A DNA stretch of 63,139 nucleotides, from positions 1 through 63,139 of the forward strand of contig JAVKOQ010000299.1 in NCBI GenBank assembly GCA_031835245.1, in the 5' to 3' direction. The notes below the pieces were generated by a model. That model saw only the letters and a list, made by a program, of their open reading frames with translations. It was not told the DNA's origin and ran no database searches. This document shows positions 13,352 through 25,172 of the stretch, piece after piece; the first letter of the stretch is position 1; the number at the start of each line of letters is the position of its first letter. This stretch comes from Balamuthia mandrillaris (taxonomy: Eukaryota > Discosea > Longamoebia > Balamuthiidae). A program made the translations under genes and the position numbers.

Positions 13352-14854
13352 GACAAAGCCAGCCCGCTGGCAGGGCCCCCTGCTCGTTGCTTTTTGCTCT
13401 CCTTGGAGCTTTTTTAAAAATTGCCTTTGCTTCGTTCCTGTTCGACAGGAGAGCGCTTCTCTCCTGCCCTTTCATGAATATCTCTTTGGCCCCCGCAACA
13501 TGTTTAAAGCACACGCCTCTCCGACATGGATCTGGGAGTGGTTATTCTCAGTCGGCAGAAGACGCCACGGCCAACCACAAAAAATAGGAGGGGAACATAA
13601 GTAAGAGGCTGAAGACAGGAAGGATTACCATTATTCAAGGCTTTGGTGAAAGCGAACAAAACGGTCCTTCCTTTCTGCGTGAATGTACAGCACATCTCCG
13701 GTGTTTGCTGAACACCCAAAACAGATTGTATGACAGTTTCCAGCCGCCGCAGAAGCTTTACAGTGCGCACAAGCTCCCCTCTTCTCTAATCGTTTGGGGC
13801 GTGGTGAAGCAGCTCTTTGTTCTGTGCAGTTCTTGAAGGTTCACACATTCGGGACGCGTCAATACTCCGCATAATCTGAGGTACGCGTTCTCTCCCTTCT
13901 TTGTATGTTGTCTTGTCTGCTACAATGTACGTCTTTATCCTGTTTGGCTTGCCTTTGACAAAGACTCATTCCTCATTGCCAAAAAGAGAGCCAAATACCA
14001 AACACCTCTCTTTGTGTAAGTTTTTACTCTCCTTTCAATTTTTTTCTCATGATGATAATACCTGGTCTCCTTCACAATGTGTTTAAAGCTGCAACGGAAA
14101 CAGCGACAAAAATGCATACAACACAGACACCTTCTCTGTGCAGTTAGCGGGTCCTGGAATGAATGGGTATGTTGGCACATTGATTCGTTTTCATCGCCAT
14201 TGTTGTTTGGCCTTCTGGACTTGTGTGTGTGTTGTTGTTGGTTTTTTGTTTAAAAAAAGAGGATAAAAAAGCCAAAAAAAAAAAAATAAAAGTAGCACAA
14301 ACACCACCGCTAACATGTGCAAAATAACGGATGGAAGTGGATGTCTCATGGTGGATTTCTCGGAGGATGGCTGTCTATCTTCCAACGTTGTTCATCATAT
14401 ATTTTTCCCCACAGAGGCAAAGGGGAAAAGCGTGACGTGTAATCTTGGTTATGTCTACTCCCGCGGGCTAACACGTCTAACCAGCCGAAGGAAAACGGTA
14501 CACTTTTTTTGATCGGCGGAATTTATTTCTGTGTCGTCATGGCATGCATATTCTGACGACAAACCAATTATCAAACGCGTCGTCATGGATTTAAATTATG
14601 CTCGGCTTCGTGTCGTCATTAACCAAATGAATTAACGCATTTGCTGTAAGGAAAGGCGCAATCATACTAATCTCACGATTTGTCCAAATGAAACGGTTCA
14701 CGTGCTCCTCCACTTCCGGACTTTGTCGCTTTTCTGCCCCAACTGACAAATCGGCGCATGCACGACGACAGTTATTTCGGCCTATTTGTGGGATTCTCGA
14801 TAAGTACCAAGTAATTATTTTTATTTTATTTTTTTGTGTTTTCTGTGATAGCCG
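13352..14854. other. Long intergenic region with a promoter-octamer cluster
   Basis: About 1.5 kb with no recognised gene or RNA. Short open frames at 13504-13770 (-) and 13935-14180 (-) match no family I know. Upstream of the Frizzled-like gene, TGTCGTCA (14532-14539), TGACGACA (14554-14561) and TGTCGTCA (14611-14618) cluster with near matches at about 14578 and 14764. No microsatellite arrays are present, unlike the introns. Confidence 0.6.
14532..14618. promoter_or_regulatory. Three TGWCGWCA octamers, Frizzled-like promoter
   Basis: TGTCGTCA 14532-14539, TGACGACA 14554-14561, TGTCGTCA 14611-14618, plus a CGTCGTCA near match between them; 240-320 bp before the start. Confidence 0.6.
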
Positions 14855-17553
14855 ATGCAAAGAAACCCCACCAAGAGAATGCAGAGCCTGCTAACGGTTG
14901 TCTGGTTCGGTCTGGGTGCCCTATTGTTGTGCGCACATGGTGTGTCATCAGACAGTTGTGCTCAATGGAGCGGACTTCCTATGGTTTGCCAACAATTTGG
15001 CCTCAAGCGTACGTTCCCTCTCTTCTCTTCCCTCCTCTTGTCATTTTATTTTGCAGCTGCGTGTTGTCTCCTCCTTTCGCTTTTCTGTTCAATTCTCTTT
15101 ATTCTCTCGTTATCGTTCTCCGCCATTTTTCTCCTTCTCTTCTGCTTTCTTCTCTCGTTTTCCTCCTTGGGTTTATTTGCGAAGGAAAGCCTAACGAGCA
15201 AAGGAACGCAGCTGGCCAATGGGTGTTTGTTCCAGAATGGATCAATGGAGGAGAGTTCAACGAACGTCTGGCCAACGGGACGGACGACCTTCTCGCCATC
15301 GTCATCGACAGGACCAGGTCTGCTCAATTCTTGGCTCCTGATCTAGGCGTATGTGCTGGTGACGCAATGCGAATGGTTTGCATGAGTTGGCTGAGACCTT
15401 GTCTGTTGACCGAGGACGGACAGCCTGTGGTCTTCCCTCAGCAAACCTGCCACGAGGTTTGCGAAGATTATGGTAAGGGCGTGCCTCTATCCTTGTATTT
15501 GGCTGTACTGAATGACAACGCTTTAAACCACACAACAGTGGAAAAGTGTTTCAACATAACCAACGCGATGGGCATTCCTCCGGGTGTAGGTTTCTTGAAA
15601 CCCAAGAACATCACCAGGGCGCTATGGTCCTGCGACATGCCTGATGATGGCGCACAAAACACGAACTTTTACCCTGCAGCCTCCTCGCTAAATAACCACA
15701 CTTTCGTCACAGCACCTCTTCACAGCAACTCCAGTTCCGAGACAACTTTGGTGAATGCGAGCAACACGCAATGTCGCATGGGAGAAACAACGAAAGTGGG
15801 TGCTGGATCCATCTGCAACGAGCCGCTAGTGGTAAATGAAGATGGATTGTGCGTGTTCGAATGCCCGTTGCCCTCGTTGACAGAGAAGCAGTACGATGAG
15901 TTGGACATCATCCAAAGCGTGTTTGGCTGGTTGTCATGGGTTTGTTCCCTCCCCCCGTATGTATTTATTCACAGCTGTTTCTTCTGACGCAGCAAACTCC
16001 ACCCCTTCAAAACGAAAGGCAGGGAGCATGTTCATCTGTTTGTCATACTTTGCACACCCCAAGCTCAGAAGCTTTCCCGCCAATCTCATCCTTATGACGG
16101 CCATCAGCGCTCACGTTGCCTCGCTCGCCTTCATTCTTCCAACTTTTGTTGGAACCGAAGAGGTTTGTTTGTCTGTCTGTCTCCTCCTTCTTCCATTGCC
16201 GTGTTGGCGCAGGGAGGGATTCATGCTTTGTGTGTTCAAACCGTCTTCAGGTGTGGTGCGATGGCGGCACGGAGTTCCTCCCACGCATGGCATTCAAGGA
16301 CACCTCCCTGACAGGAGGAAGGCTCAATCCGAGCGATGCTCTCGCTGTGGTGTTCGACGTGGACTCTCTGTTGGTGAAGGGTCCTTGGTGCAGCGTTCAA
16401 GGTCTTGTTTTCTTAAAAAAAATTGTTCGTTATGGTTAGGATTCTCCCCACTGACTCTTCACTGTACTGCACCAATATCATAGGACTGCTGCTGCAGTTT
16501 GGCTTTCTTTCAGGCACTTTCTGGTGGTGCATCGTCGTGTTCAACATCTTCTCTGAAGTACGTTGGCCAACCACGTTCGCTCTCTCTCTCTCTGTCTTGC
16601 TGTCAATGCTAAAACCGTGATGCCTCACAGGTGTACTATCCGCACATGAAGGACCAACTGCATAAGATCAAGATGGTGGCGTACCATGGGTTGGCGTGGG
16701 GCCTGCCCGCCATCTTCACCATCATTCCATTGGCCGCCGACCGCATTGCCTTCCCCAATGCGGCTTCTGTGTACGTCTTCTCCTCGGTCTCTGCTTCGCC
16801 CTCTGCGCCAAGCTCACCCCCACAACGAAACCAAACAGGTGCTTCATCTCCTATGAGGATAGCAACGCCTTCCAGCTGGCCTTCTGGTTCATCCCCATCG
16901 GCCTGCTCCTCCTCTCTGGCTTCATCTTCTTCCTTGCCTCCTTGGGCCGCCTCATCCCTCTCTTCCTCCGCACCGCCAACAACGACGGCAACAAGAGAAA
17001 GCTCAAGCTGGTGGCCGTGTACGCTCGTCTCTTGCTCTTCGTGGCCATCCAGTTCTGCATTTACCTCTTCATCTTCTGCCACACCATCGTGGTGGAGAGC
17101 AACAAGGAGGAGATCGGCCGGGCCTACGAGGACTACTACAGCTGCCTCCTCTTCATCAACTACCCCGACTATCCTCGTGACTCCTGCTCCTTGGGCGACT
17201 CCGTCACCAACCTCTTTCCCTTGATCGTGCTGAAGGGCATCGGCTTCTCCATCTTGGGCTTTGGCCTGTTCCTCAACTTTGTGACCTTCTCCAGCCTCAA
17301 GTTTTGGGCACAGGTCGCAAGGGCCTTCCTCACGCCGCTCGCAAGAGGAGGGCAAGAAGAAGGAGGCGGTGGCGATGAGGGGTGGCCAAAGCGAGTCGCC
17401 AGGGATTTGAGGGAGCTGTGGAGGAACGGGAGCGGGGCGGGCAGCAGCGCCTCGGGTCGTTCCTCTCGCCGCAAGCAAAGGAACCCCAAGCAAAACACCA
17501 CCATGGTCATGACCATCACCGCGCAAGAGGCAGACTCTGAGGCAGAGCAATGA
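14855..17553 (+). CDS. Frizzled/Smoothened-like seven-pass receptor
   Basis: Exons: 14855-15008, 15185-15472, 15539 to about 15939, about 16011-16162, 16251-16401, 16484-16557, 16631-16770, 16839-17553; the third intron is not resolved. The N-terminus has a hydrophobic signal peptide. A Cys-rich ectodomain with many N-x-S/T sites follows (CVGDAM-like CAGDAMRMVCMSW; FPQQTCHEVCEDY), as in a Frizzled CRD. The seven-pass core shows typical landmarks: LRSFPANLILMTA, GPWCSVQGLLLQFG, FWWCIVVFNIFSE, HGLAWGLPAIFT and VCFISYE. The cytoplasmic tail is basic and lacks an obvious KTxxxW motif. Frizzled/Smoothened-like receptors without animal Wnt ligands are known from dictyostelids; the ligand here is unknown. 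Confidence 0.85.
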
Positions 17554-18121
17554 GGCAACGAGAGCGCGAACCTGAGAGAACAGCGGTTTGTGTGTGTTTG
17601 TTTTTCACCCTCTCTCGTTCTCTCTCTCGTTTTCTCTCTCGTTTTCTCTCTCTCTCTCTCTCTCGTTCTCTCTCTCTCCGTCCCTCCAGGAACCTAGGTA
17701 TACATAAAGCAGTGTATTTGTAGTAACTTTCTTTCTTGTCGTTTCTTTCTTGTCGTTTCTTTCTTGTCGTTTCTTTCTTTCTTTCTTTCTTTCTTGTTTT
17801 CTTTTTGAACAATTGGTGCAGCACTTGTACAGCGTTCGAGTTCAGTTATCGCGTCGTCACGAAATTGTAAAGCAAAAGTTAAAAAAACAAATAAAAAAAA
17901 GCAAAGAAGGAAAAAAAAAAAAGAGATGAGATGCATCGCAGGGGGAGGGACGGGCCGGAGGAGGCTGCCAAACCTCTCGCAGGCGGCATGGTTTCGAAAT
18001 ACTAATAGTACCAATGCCAACAACAGCGCACAACGACGTAAATACCCTTCCTTGATTAACATTATTTTTTTTTGTTCTCTCTACGTTTTTTTTTTAATTT
18101 TTTTTCCTGATGTTTGGTTCT

Positions 18122-18153
<32 letters not shown>

Positions 18154-18228
18154 ACTCACTCTCACTCACTCTCTTCTCTCCTCACGGTGTGCTAAAACGA
18201 TTTGCTTTTTTTTTTTACTTTGTAAGGT
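17554..18228. other. Intergenic between receptor and PPR gene
   Basis: About 675 bp: 3' region of the receptor with (CT)n at 17610-17680 and TTTCTTGTCG repeats at 17725-17790, then a purine/AT stretch. A near-match octamer CGTCGTCA is at 17852-17859. CT tracts and T-runs at 18060-18215 look like an intron or 5'UTR of the PPR gene. No separate gene seen. Confidence 0.5.
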
Positions 18229-19160
18229 TTGCCGCTTTGCTGCTTTTATCCTCGCTCAGCTTCCTTTCATTCTTCTTCCAGCAGAGCCCCCCTCCTCCTC
18301 ACCAACACATCCCGCCTCTCCTCCCTCCTCCCCGTCTTTCCTCCCTCTTCCTCCTCATCCTCCTCCTCCGCTTCCTTCGCTACCCATCGGAAATCACCAA
18401 AAGTTCCTCCGCAACAAACCTCTCTCGCTCCTCTTCGCAACCGCAATAACAAACAACTGCAACAACAGCAAAAACATCCACGACAGCACAGCAACAGCCA
18501 CCCCAAGCGCGTGGTGCCCTTTGATGAGGAGCCCGACGGGGCCTTCAAGGAGCTCATGGAGAAAGGCAAGGACGCGGACGTGGCTCGCTTTGTAGACATC
18601 ATCTCCGCCCCGGTGCGCAGCGCCCAGGTCGTTGCGAGGATGGAGCTGGAGGACGTCCCCACCGACCCTCGCGAGTTCTTCCTGCTGCACGACAAGCAGA
18701 AGCTGGCCCATTGGAACCTGCTGTTCAAGGCGCAGGGGCGCAATGGCAACATTCGGCTGGTGCTGAGGACGTTCGACTTGATGAAGGTTGATATCATTTT
18801 TTGGTTGTTCTTGTTCTTGTTCTTCTTGTTCTTGTTCTTCTTGTTCTTCTTGTTCTTCTTCTTCTTGTTCTTGTTCTTCATCTTGTTCTTCTTCTTCTTC
18901 TTCTTCTTCTTCTTGGTGGTGGTGGTGGTTGTTCTTCTCTCCTGCCTCTGCTTCTTTGTTGTTGCTGCTGCTTCTAGTTTTCCCTTCTGTTTCCGTTTCT
19001 TGTTTTAAATGTCGCTTTCTTGTGAATCTTGCAGGAAGAAGGCGTGAGTCCAGATTATAGCATTTATACAACATTGATTAGACAATGTGCCAATGCAAAA
19101 GCTGTTGATACAGCTCTAGCATTATTTGATGAAATGAAAAATGGTTCTCTTTCATTCTTT

Positions 19161-19205
<45 letters not shown>

Positions 19206-19676
19206 TTCGCTTATTTCTTGGGCACATTAATTCTAATTTATTTATAACAGTGGGATTAGAGCCAACATTGTGGACTTGGGGTGCGTTGGTCAAAGTTTAT
19301 TGTGCAAGTGGAGAGTTACAAAAAGCATTCAGTGTTCTCACCACTCTCAGCTCTCTCAAACTGCAACCGAACATTGTACGTTTTCCTACGCTTTCCTATT
19401 ATTTCTGGCTTTGGACGAGACGAGTAGTGATGCAAACCGTTTTTTTTGTAACAAAACAGGTAATCTTCACTACTCTCATTCAAGGTTGTCTTGATAAGGG
19501 AGACGTAGACATGGCGTGGAAAACCTTTGAGTATATGCGCCAGCAAACACCATTGGAGCCCGACGAAGTTACCTTCACTGTCATGATCAACGCGTGTGCT
19601 AAGGTTTGGTGTTGCAACGTTTTTTTTCTCTCTCGTTCCGCTTTCTTCTCTTCCTCTCTACTTCTCTTCTCTCTAC

Positions 19677-19707
<31 letters not shown>

Positions 19708-20811
19708 TCTTTCTCTCTCCCTCCTCTTCTCTCTCTCCTCTTCTCTCTTTCCTCCTTTTCTAAACCAATAAAATCAATAGAAACAACAAGTAGAAAGAGC
19801 GCTGAACTTGTTCTCCGAAATGCAACAAATGGGACAAACGCCGACTGAAGTGACCTTCAACAGCTTGATCTACGCCTGCGCCACCCGCCCTGACTACTAC
19901 GAAGATGCCTTCATCACGTACGAGCGAATGAAGTCGAGCGGATACGTTCCCAACGCCGTTACTTATGGCACTCTCCTCTATGCTGCCGCTAGTAATGGGG
20001 ACGTCAAAGGTTTGTAGCCATTGTGGTTTCGCCCTCCTTTCAGTCAAACTCACAAACCAAAAACTGAACAAAACAAACAGCGGCCGAAACTCTCTTCTCA
20101 GAGCTGCAAGAAAGCGGCCAGCTCAAAGCCGGCAACCCAGTGCCCTGGACCAGCCTTATGCAGGCCTACCGCACAGCGCAAGTGCACGCCTCCCTGGGCG
20201 GCATCCGCACGCGCAACATCGAGCGCGTGCAGCACCTCTTCAACGCCATGTTGGAGTATGGCACCTCACCAACGTTGCGCACGCTCAATACCGTGTTATC
20301 CACCATCACCGCCGCACATCACGTTCGCACCGCCGAAGCCTTTTGGGAAGCCATCAAGCAGGGCCACTTTAAAGTGCAGGCAGAAGATGGAGGAGAGATG
20401 GAGGAGAAGAGGGTTGAACCCGATTTGCATAGCTACACGTGTATGGTGCAACTGTATGGCGAGACGAGGAAGGCAGAGAAGTTGTTGGAGATGTGGCATG
20501 AGATGAAGGAGAATGGCATTGCCCCGGACATGAGGGCCTACGACCACGCCGTTCGCGGCTTGACCAAAGCGAAATACCTAAACACAGCGTTGAGGATGTT
20601 GAGGGAGATGAAGGAGAAAGGGTGGTACGTCAAGTCGGAGACAAAGCAGTTGCTGTTGAAGAGGTTCCAGGAGTATCCGGAGCAGTTGGAGGAGGTGAGG
20701 CAGTTGTGTATGTTTGATAGGTCGTCGATCGTGGAGGATCCGAAGAAGTTGTTGGCGATGAAGCTGAAAGGACGTGATCATCCAGTCTCTACCTACAAAC
20801 GATTTGCATAA
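18229..20811 (+). CDS. Pentatricopeptide-repeat (PPR) protein, probably mitochondrial
   Basis: Exons: 18229-18786 (start uncertain), 19035-19143, 19251-19375, 19460-19603, 19781-20009, 20081-20811. The N-terminus is rich in Arg, Ser and hydrophobics with few acids, fitting a mitochondrial presequence. Around eight 35-residue PPR units follow, e.g. PDYSIYTTLIRQCANAKAV, TLWTWGALVKVYCASGEL, DEVTFTVMINACAK, TEVTFNSLIYACA, NAVTYGTLLYAAASNGDV, DLHSYTCMVQLYGETRKA and DMRAYDHAVRGLTKAKYL. PPR proteins bind organellar RNA one base per repeat; no DYW or SMR domain is visible. Phases agree across all five introns. Introns 1-4 hold CT or CTT tracts on the sense strand. Confidence 0.85.
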
Positions 20812-20894
20812 CAGAAACAACAGAAGAAAGAAAGAGAAGAAAAGATATATTTTTATTTGAAAAAGGAAACGAAAACTTACTCTCCCTTTCAGTG

Positions 20895-21155
20895 TTAAAC
20901 TCTACGTTTATCGGTGGTGTCATTGCTCCGGCTGCCGCTGCGACCGGAGGAAGAGCTTATGTTGCCCTTTTGGGAGCCGTCTTTGGCGTTCTCTTTCTTT
21001 TTGGCCACTTCTTCATCGGAGAGGGGCAAATAGTAGATGCTTGGACGCGCTGTTGTCTTACGGAATAGATCGTTCAATGTACGGACTGCTCCGACTCCTT
21101 TTTGGATGAATTCAAAATCATGCTTAGAGAACATAGATGCAACGAGAACGAGAAC

Positions 21156-21197
<42 letters not shown>

Positions 21198-21627
21198 AAG
21201 AGAAAGAGAAAGAGAAAGAGAAAGAGAAAGAAGAGAAAGAGAAAGAGAAAGAGAAAGAGAAAGAGAAAGAGAAACGACGAAAGAGAAAGAGAAAGAGAAA
21301 CGACGAAAGAGAAAGAGAAAGAGAAACGACGAAAGAGAAACGACGAAAGAGAAAGAACAAAGGAGACAATACCTTTGTTGGCGGAAGCAGAGGATGACGC
21401 TGAAGCGGCCGCGGCAGTAGCAGCATTGCGTTGAGCTTCTCTGAGACGAGCGGTGGCGCTGCGCTGTTCCACGGAGGGGCCAGCCTTTGCCTTGCTCATC
21501 TCCTCTGGCGGCACAAACTCAGCGGCTAGCGGTTTGCTGGTGTTGTTGGGAGGCCATACCACTCCATATATGCTCTCCCTGGCTTTTTCTGCTTGTTCCT
21601 CCGTCTCGTACTGCAATAAAAACCGTA

Positions 21628-21690
<63 letters not shown>

Positions 21691-22710
21691 GAGAACATAC
21701 GGAAACATAGCAGTGAGTCTTGATGTCGTTCATCCAAAAGTCAACAACAGTGCCATGCTCAGAGAGAAAGGATTGCGCGGCCTTCACAGTGAACGGTCTT
21801 ACAAAATTTTGAACCAACAGGGTGGTAGTTGGTGAGCGTTTCGCTGGTGGAACTGTTGTTTGTTTTGTGTGGTGGTTTAGTGGTGAGAGAAGTAGAGCAC
21901 GAGAGGAGAGAAGAGAGAATCGAGAGAATGAGGAGAGAGGAGAGAAGAGAAGCGTAAAACGAGAGAGAAAATATCAAACATACCAATTCTCTCTGGTTCT
22001 TGTTGAGCGGCCTCCTCTTTCTGCCTGCCGAGAGCAGCGGCACCGGTGGCAGAGGCAGAGCGCGACGCTGAGGACGCGCTCTTCTCATCCTGTCGCTCTT
22101 CCGCTTCCTCCTCTTCCTCTCGTTCCTCCTCCTCCTTTCGCTCACGACGATCGGGAGAAGAGGAGGGCTTGCGGGAACGTACAGGGGAGCGCGAGGGGGA
22201 ACGTTGCTCTTCCTCTCTTTCTTGTTCTCGCTGTTCCTCTTCTTCTTGGTCACTCTCCTCTTTCTTTGCTCTTTTTTGTGCCCTTTGTCTGTCTGCTTTC
22301 TCCTCCTCCTCTTCCTCCTCTTTTTCTTCTTCTGAAGAATATTGTTGTCGTTGTGGCCTCTCATCTACGCCTTCTTTGTCCATCTGTTCTTCTGCTGCTT
22401 CTTCTACGCCTTTTTCTTCACTACCATCTCGTTTCCTTTTGTGCAGACGCTCGCTCTCTTCTTCTTCCTCTTCCTCTTCCTCCTCATTGAGGGAGTCCCT
22501 CTTTCTCGCTTCTGCTACTTCGTCCTGGTCCGCCTCTCTGTCGGTGGCGGTGGCGGTGGTGGTGGTAGCGGCCTGCAGCGCCTCAGCGAGACGCTTGACC
22601 AGCTCGGCTTTGCGCCCTTGGTAGCTCAACCCGCGCTGACGAAGCTCCTTCTGCAAGTCCTTCACCGTGAGAGCGTCCAAGTTGTCCGCGTTCAGTGCTT
22701 TGGTCGCCAT
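20895..22710 (-). CDS. ACIN1: Acinus (SAP domain, RRM-like, RSB motif), splicing/EJC cofactor
   Basis: Exons: 21984-22710, 21701-21852, 21373-21610, and a terminal exon from about 21130 down to 20895. Exon 1 encodes an N-terminal SAP domain (LTVKDLQKELRQRGLSYQGRK), then a very acidic, Arg/Ser-rich linker. Exons 2-3 give the acinus RRM: LLVQNFVRPFT, DFWMNDIKTHCYVSYET and YGVVWPPNN. The last exon has the RNPS1-SAP18 binding motif (RPSIYYLPLSDEEVAKKK). Together they define acinus, the scaffold of the ASAP complex. The last junction is not clean: the donor at 21372 leaves phase 1, but the only nearby acceptor gives phase 0, so a microexon or different boundary is likely. A 200-bp GA-rich array fills that intron. 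Confidence 0.85.
21150..21358. repeat. (GA)n/(GAGAAA)n compound array
   Basis: Purine array in the last acinus intron, mixing GAGAGA, GAAAGA and ACGACGAAAGAGAAA units; pyrimidine-rich on the sense strand. A second (GA)n array fills the acinus intron at 21632-21686. Confidence 0.88.
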
Positions 22711-22947
22711 CTCTTTCTTCTCTTCTCTTTCTTTTTTATTTATTTATTTTTCTTTACTTTTCTTTTTTCTGCGGACATCGCTGTTGTTGACAAAATTTTC
22801 TTCGTGTCGACGTCGACAAATATCCCGTCGACAATAAGTGAGTGCTGACGTATTTTTGTGGACAATGGATTTGAATGAAAAACGGATGAAAACAGCAAAA
22901 TAATTACCGGAAAAAATTTAAAAAGAAGACACCAAAAAAAATAAAAA
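22711..22947. promoter_or_regulatory. Bidirectional promoter, acinus (-) and DJ-1 (+)
   Basis: Only 237 bp separate the two divergent start codons. Three one-mismatch octamers occur: TGTCGACG (22805-22812), CGTCGACA (22811-22818) and CGTCGACA (22826-22833). They are centred between the genes. Confidence 0.6.
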
Positions 22948-23996
22948 ATGGAACAACAAAAGAACGTGTTGGTGCCTGTGGCACATGGCTCCGAAGAAAT
23001 CGAAACTGTTTCCATCATCGACACTCTCCGTCGTGCTGGTGCTAACGTTACTGGTTAATAATTTTTTTAAAAAAAACAAAGCCACTTTTTTCAATTGATT
23101 GTTTGGCGGATTTTTTTTTTTTGTTCTTTATAGTGGCTGCTGTTGGAGACACTCTCGAAGTCACTTGCTCACGCAAGGTCAAGCTGGTGGCGGACGTGAG
23201 GCTGAAAGACTTGGAGACGGCTCAGCAATGGGACCTGATCGCGCTGCCGGGCGGGTTGGACGGCGCTGAGAACCTGCGCCGCTCCGAGGAGCTCAAGCAG
23301 TTGCTGCTGAGGCAGAACGAGGAGGGCCGCCTCTACGCTGCCATATGTGCTTCTCCTGGTTTGTTATTTTTTTTTCCTCTGCATTTCTTTTGTTCTTTCT
23401 TGTCGTTTCTTTGTTCTTTCTTTCTTTCTGTCTTTCTGTTCTTTCTTTCTGTTCTTTCTGTTCTTTCTGTTCTTTCTGTTCTTTCTTTCTTGTCGTTTCT
23501 TTCTTGTCGTTTCTTTCTTTCTTGTCGTTTCTTGTCGTTTCTTTCTTTCTTGTCGTTTCTTTCTTTCTTGTCGTTTTGTTCATTCATTCATACATGCAAC
23601 AAAAACGAATGCATACAGCTGTCGTCCTGCAAACGCACGGCCTGTTGGAGGGCAAGCAAGCCACCTGCTATCCGGCAGAGCGGTTTGTCAGCAGCTTGAA
23701 GCTGAAGGACAGCATCGAGGACATTGTTGTGGAGGATGGCAACTGCGTCACCAGCCGCTCGCCCGGTACTGCCCTTCCCTTTGCCCTTCGTTTGGTTCAA
23801 CGGGTACGAAGCCTCTATTTGATTTCTTTGCTTTCTTGTTCTTGTTCTTGTTCTTCTTCTTCTTCTTCTCTACCTATTCTTCGTGTGTTGTCCCGTCATT
23901 GTTGCTTACCATCTTGTATGCTTTGTTGGTAAATAGTTGTACGGAAGAGAGAAAGCAGAAGAGCTTGCCAAAACGATGCTGGTCCCTTCCTTCTAA
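22948..23996 (+). CDS. PARK7: DJ-1/PARK7 family protein
   Basis: Exons 22948-23053, 23134-23358, 23619-23803, 23937-23996, all phases consistent, about 191 residues (human DJ-1 is 189). The N-terminus [20 protein letters not shown] holds the conserved acidic residue of the active site, and AAICASPG carries the nucleophilic elbow cysteine (Cys106 in human). The C-terminus ([12 protein letters not shown], then [15 protein letters not shown]) matches the family. DJ-1 proteins protect against oxidative and glyoxal stress; protease, deglycase and chaperone roles are debated. Intron 2 contains TTTCTTGTCG and TTCTG repeats, intron 3 CTT repeats. Confidence 0.93.
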
Positions 23997-24130
23997 CAAA
24001 ACAATATGACGATAACAACAACAAGTGAGAGCATCATCATCCAACATTTGCTAGTAATATCGCTCTGCCTTTCAAAAGAACAAAACAGAGTTTTATTCTT
24101 CTTTCTGTTTTTTTCTCCTTACAAAACTCG

Positions 24131-24385
24131 CTAGCTCCGTTGTAAATACGACAACAATTCTTGCAAAGAGGAGGGAGAAGAAGGAGAGAAAAAAGTGGGA
24201 GAAGAGGACGTAGGAGAAGAGCCTGTAAGTACCCACATGTCGTCTGTTTGTTGGCTGATGTTCTCTCGACACATTGGACAGGTGGTGCTCCGCCTTTTCC
24301 TGTTTGTGTGATTGTTTGTTTGAAACATGCTCGTTTATCGAGCAAAAGAGAGAAAGGGAGGAGAGCAGAAGATAGATGACAAAGA

Positions 24386-24419
<34 letters not shown>

Positions 24420-25105
24420 AGAGAACAAGAGAACGCTAACCATTCCTCAATGCAAGCGCTGCAAAAGGCATGAGTGCATGACAAGGCAACCTCTGCCCGT
24501 CGTTCCATGCATATCACACATTCTTCCTCTTCCTCTTTTTCTGCCTCTTCATTGCCCTTTTCCTTTTCTTCATCTTGCTCTTTCCGTTTCTCCTCTGCTG
24601 CTTCGTTTGTTGGTGCTTGTTCTTCTTGCTGTTGTTGTTGTGAGAACCGAAGACGGCCCAACAAGGCATAAAACTGTTTGTAGTTTAATTCGTGGCTATA
24701 ATGTTGCTCTGGTTCCTTTTCGTTTTAAACGGCAGAGATCGGTAAAGAAAAGGAAGTTGAAAGAAAGCAAGAAGAAGCAAGAAGAAGAAGAAGAACAAGA
24801 AGAAGAACAAGAAGAAGAAGACGAAGAAGAACAAGAACGAGAAGAACGAGAAGAAGAAGAAGAAGAAGAAGAAGAAGAAGAACAAGAACAAGAACAAGAA
24901 GAAGAACAAGAAGAAGAAGAACAAGAAGAAGAAGAAGAAGAACAAGAAGAAGAACAAGAAGAAGAAGAAGAACAAGAACAAGAACAAGAACAAGAACAAG
25001 AACAAGAACAAGAACAAGAACAAGAAGAGCAATAAGTAGAAGAAGACGACGAAAGAAGAAAGGAGAAAGTTTGAAAAACAGACTGATCAAGGAAGGGAGA
25101 CAACG

Positions 25106-25172
<67 letters not shown>

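Noticed and set aside
13504-13770. Minus-strand open frame that looks protein-like
   Set aside because: No family recognised, no clear splice partners, and no promoter octamer; too little to call a gene.
24376-25035. Open frame ending in a long Glu/Gln tail on the plus strand
   Set aside because: It reads the intronic GAA/GAACAA array antisense to the RNF141-like gene; the exons on the minus strand explain the conserved part.
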